Positions 62,081-64,000 of a stretch of DNA of 64,000 nt are shown piece after piece (the stretch's first letter is position 1; each line of letters opens with the position of its first letter). The stretch spans positions 6,174,501 to 6,238,500 of the forward strand of contig NZ_CP084061.1 of assembly GCF_020215665.1 (NCBI RefSeq). Direction: 5' to 3'. This DNA comes from Blautia parvula. GTDB taxonomy: Bacteria > Bacillota > Clostridia > Lachnospirales > Lachnospiraceae. Below the pieces are notes generated by a model. That model was not told the DNA's origin and did no database searches. It saw nothing but the letters and a program-made list of their open reading frames with translations. A program made the position numbers and the translations under genes.

Positions 62081-62893
62081 TTAATATCCAACAGCAGTAG
62101 CGCCGTATTCGGCCTGCTCTGCGGTAAAACCTTCATATTCCAGCTGCTCAATCAGCCCATCGCGAGAAAAGGAAGAGAAGTCTAAATAGCTCTTAGCTTT
62201 TTTGGCAGCCTGTTCATTCCAGTCTGCGCCGCAGTTATCAACTGCAAAGGTCGAGCTTTCATTTGAAAATCCCTCATATTCCAATTGTTCCACAAGCCCG
62301 CTGTAAGAGAAAGCAGTATAGTCCAAATAACTTTTGGCTTTATTTAATGCATTTTTTTGTTCTATTGACGCCTGTGCAACAGCCTGCTGTTTTGCTTCAT
62401 TTTCAGCAGCAGTCTGCTCAGCCTGGGTCAGGGCGTCTTCAGCCGCGGCTAAAGCTTCATTTAAAGAAGTCTTAAGGGCTTCATCTGTAACTGCATTGAC
62501 TTTATTTGTTGCTGCATCATAAGCTTCCCGTGTGGCACCTTTTGCCAGCGTGCCATTATCAAAGTCCCATACCTTTTTCACAGCGGCAGTTGCTTCATCT
62601 TGTGCCTTTTTGGCATTTGCAGCAGCCTCAGCCTCAGCTTTTTTTGCGTTTGCCTCGGCTTCTTCCATTTCTTCAAATGGTTTCATTTTTTCTTTGTAGG
62701 TATCAAATTCGGATTTTAACGAATCATAATCAGACTGGTATTTTTTAACCTCTTTTTTAGATTCCTCTAATTGTGATTCCAGTTTGCTGTTCTTTTCTTT
62801 GACAGAGTTATAATCAGCCTCACTGATTCCGCATGATGTGAACGTCAAGGATATTGAAATTGCAAGTAATAGTGCTACCATCTTTTTCTTCAT
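62081..62893 (-). CDS. Ltp-type lipoprotein with two host-cell-surface (superinfection-exclusion) domains
   Basis: A 270-residue lipoprotein (SLTFTSCGIS, lipidated Cys near 21). A long Lys/Glu/Ala-rich coiled coil (about 28-110) and a helical spacer lead to two Ltp repeats: KAKSYLDYTAFSYSGLVEQL and, about 47 residues on, KAKSYLDFSSFSRDGLIEQL, each followed by LEYEGF. In phage TP-J34 this family blocks DNA injection by other phages, and the lipoprotein form is made by the prophage. GGGGGG precedes the ATG. A 22-bp dyad 31 bases upstream of the start is shared with the next gene. Confidence 0.88.
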   Translation of the reverse strand: MKKKMVALLLAISISLTFTSCGISEADYNSVKEKNSKLESQLEESKKEVKKYQSDYDSLKSEFDTYKEKMKPFEEMEEAEANAKKAEAEAAANAKKAQDEATAAVKKVWDFDNGTLAKGATREAYDAATNKVNAVTDEALKTSLNEALAAAEDALTQAEQTAAENEAKQQAVAQASIEQKNALNKAKSYLDYTAFSYSGLVEQLEYEGFSNESSTFAVDNCGADWNEQAAKKAKSYLDFSSFSRDGLIEQLEYEGFTAEQAEYGATAVGY

Positions 62894-62923
62894 ACGTTTT
62901 CCCCCCGTACATTATGATATTTA

Positions 62924-62945
62924 TTAATACGCCGAAGCGGATTAA
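62924..62945. promoter_or_regulatory. 22-bp operator-like dyad before the Ltp gene
   Basis: TTAAT-a-CGC-cgaa-GCG-g-ATTAA, a dyad with CGC/GCG core and TTAAT/ATTAA arms. It lies within a 27-base block (62919-62945) that matches the block before the next gene at 23 of 27 positions. Confidence 0.68.
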
Positions 62946-62985
62946 ACAAGTAGGCGCAGAAATAATTTTATTCTTTATTTAATCT

Positions 62986-63411
62986 TCAGAACCTATGCTT
63001 TCCGCAGCTACATACGGAAGAACCGTTTGGGTTTAATCTGCCACATTTGGCACACAGCCATCCATCTTCCTCATCAGAGGTTCCCTGTTTTGTTCCGCCT
63101 AATAAAGATGCGGAACTATTGGAGCGGGATACTTTTGCGGATGAGGCTGGTGAAGATGTATTCGGATTTTCTTCGTGTTTTTCCAACTGCTTCATTATGT
63201 ATTCCTGATTATCCATGATTTCAGAAATGGAATAAAGGACGACGAAGAATACATAGGAAACTACCACACCTATTAAAAAGGTAAAAATGGTCGTGGTCCA
63301 GTTACGTCCTCCAGCATAGACATTTATCCCTGCGCCTTTGGCCAGGATGAAACTGCCTATCACACCCAAAATCAACTCCACAATTGCAATGATTCTACAT
63401 TGACTTTTCAT
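62986..63411 (-). CDS. Small membrane protein with C-terminal zinc ribbon
   Basis: A 141-residue protein: two membrane helices (about 8-27 and 38-62), a short coiled coil, a Ser/Asn-rich linker and a C-terminal zinc ribbon (WLCAKCGRLNPNGSSVCSCG, four Cys). Proteins of this plan sit in prophages and ICEs, but their role is unknown. AAGGAGG precedes the ATG. The 22-bp dyad at 63435 lies just upstream. Confidence 0.78.
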   Translation of the reverse strand: MKSQCRIIAIVELILGVIGSFILAKGAGINVYAGGRNWTTTIFTFLIGVVVSYVFFVVLYSISEIMDNQEYIMKQLEKHEENPNTSSPASSAKVSRSNSSASLLGGTKQGTSDEEDGWLCAKCGRLNPNGSSVCSCGKHRF

Positions 63412-63434
63412 AAAAACCTCCTTGAGATAATTTA

Positions 63435-63456
63435 TTAAAACGCTGTAGCGAATTAA
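63435..63456. promoter_or_regulatory. 22-bp operator-like dyad before the zinc-ribbon gene
   Basis: TTAA-aa-CGCT-gt-AGCG-aa-TTAA. The 27-base block 63430-63456 matches 62919-62945 at 23 of 27 positions and keeps the dyad through different bases, which suggests selection for protein binding. Confidence 0.68.
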
Positions 63457-63532
63457 TCTACATCACCGAAACTTAAATCCGCCAAAGGATTGTGCAGGAA
63501 ATCTAATACCATAAGATTCCCGGATATATTGG

Positions 63533-63566
63533 CCGGTCTCTATTGGCGCAGGGGCCGGTTTTTTGT
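63533..63566 (+). terminator. Plus-strand terminator at the end of the paralogous lipoprotein gene
   Basis: CCGGTCTCT pairs with AGGGGCCGG (two wobbles) around ATTGGCGC, then TTTTTT. Its place, directly next to the 3' end of a minus-strand lipoprotein gene, is the same as in the 73-bp repeat at 60756. Confidence 0.7.
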
Positions 63567-64000
63567 TTATTCAGATAATATTGTTTCAAAATTGGTTATC
63601 CAACCGCAATTCGATTCATCTGCTAAAATTACCCCTTTAAGTTTAAGATTTTTTTTGCCCATAATATAGTCTCCGTCCTTTATATCGGAATAATTCTTCA
63701 TTTCCCCAACACATAGCATACAATCTATATTTTGTTTACTGTAGTTATCATCTCCAAAAAGAACATAAGAACTCTGGCCTTTAATATCTGGCATTTGTTT
63801 GAGTTTCCCTTTTATAATAACTTCTTTGCCTTGCGTAAAATCATATTCTTTTCCATATTTAAGTAAAGCTTCAAAACGTTTTTTATCTATTTCGTCTTCT
63901 GATTCGTATTTAACATCATCGTCGGCTTTTTGCCAGACTTGACTCCAATCATTCATAAATTCATCAATATTATATTCTTTAATATCTTCTTTACCATTAC
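63567..64000 (-). CDS. OB-like lipoprotein paralogue, 5' end outside window
   Basis: An open frame of at least 144 residues that continues to the window edge (visible part begins NGKEDIKEYNIDEF); the ATG at 63956 is internal. It resembles the lipoprotein at 60831-61628 in the same order: NIDEFMNDW, a charged helix, EVIIKGKLK (Gly after a strand), DCMLCVG and KLKGVILADESN. The missing N-terminus should contain a lipoprotein signal. Function unknown. Confidence 0.78.
   Translation of the reverse strand, partial: NGKEDIKEYNIDEFMNDWSQVWQKADDDVKYESEDEIDKKRFEALLKYGKEYDFTQGKEVIIKGKLKQMPDIKGQSSYVLFGDDNYSKQNIDCMLCVGEMKNYSDIKDGDYIMGKKNLKLKGVILADESNCGWITNFETILSE

Larger units (their letters stand above)
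59066..64000 (-). mobile_element. Second integrative element in cotJC (prophage-like, right end outside window)
   Basis: cotJC homology stops near 59065, and a minus-strand large serine recombinase gene ends 24 bases beyond. All genes up to the window edge are on the minus strand and are small lipoproteins or membrane proteins, including an Ltp-type superinfection-exclusion lipoprotein. In phage TP-J34, ltp lies in the lysogeny module, so a prophage is the best guess; a plain integrative element is possible. The far end and the first part of cotJC should lie to the right of the window. Confidence 0.78.

Overview
The window looks like the chromosome of a spore-forming gut Firmicute, most likely a member of the Lachnospiraceae. 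The reasons are giant FIVAR-repeat surface glycosidases with KTGD-type sortase signals, a type I-C CRISPR array, a cotJC spore-coat gene, a DUF134-NifX fusion, and a Tn916-family ICE that uses a large serine recombinase. Genus and species cannot be fixed from the sequence alone.

Layout. 1-4452 is the 3' part of a wall-anchored GH43-type glycosidase gene. 4540-7269 is a CRISPR leader and 38-repeat type I-C array with no cas gene in the window. 7433-16996 holds a LacI-type regulator and, behind a LacI-like operator, a 2635-residue wall-anchored protein with one probable catalytic domain and many carbohydrate-binding modules. 17172-21359 is an operon for phosphatidylethanolamine synthesis (PAP2 phosphatase, flippase-like protein, PssA, Psd) that ends in an 8-oxoguanine glycosylase gene. 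21402-35795 is ordinary chromosome: MgtC, ferredoxin-nitroreductase, WYL regulator, GyrI-like protein, cyclophilin lipoprotein, DEAD-box helicase with a possible attenuator, GH31 glucosidase, alpha/beta hydrolase, aldo-keto reductase, iron alcohol dehydrogenase, DUF134-NifX fusion and a Cu/Zn superoxide dismutase.

The main event is in cotJC (minus strand), which is split twice. A 22.8-kb Tn916-family ICE (about 36018-58851) sits between its 3' part and a middle part. The core TCTGCTGC is duplicated at both ends, and removing the ICE restores the reading frame exactly. A second serine-recombinase element begins about 220 bp farther on, at about 59066, and runs off the right edge. The 5' part of cotJC must lie beyond it.

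The ICE carries a thioester/VaFE adhesin, two DUF961 genes, a Mom-family DNA-modification protein, an FtsK-type coupling ATPase, oriT and the MobT relaxase, two tandem ArdA antirestriction proteins, and the Orf17-Orf13 transfer machine. It also has a TetR/HXXEE cargo where Tn916 carries tetM, a sigma-like regulator behind a leader peptide and terminator, a boxA-like/structured RNA block, and its recombinase. Three separate antirestriction genes suggest an element adapted to enter hosts with strong restriction.

The second element looks like the lysogeny end of a prophage or a related integrative element. It has an integrase, a two-domain Ltp-type lipoprotein (a superinfection-exclusion family), a small zinc-ribbon membrane protein, two paralogous OB-like lipoproteins, 73-bp direct repeats framing one of them, a shared 22-bp dyad upstream of two genes, and an undocumented small locus that looks like a type I toxin with antisense RNA.
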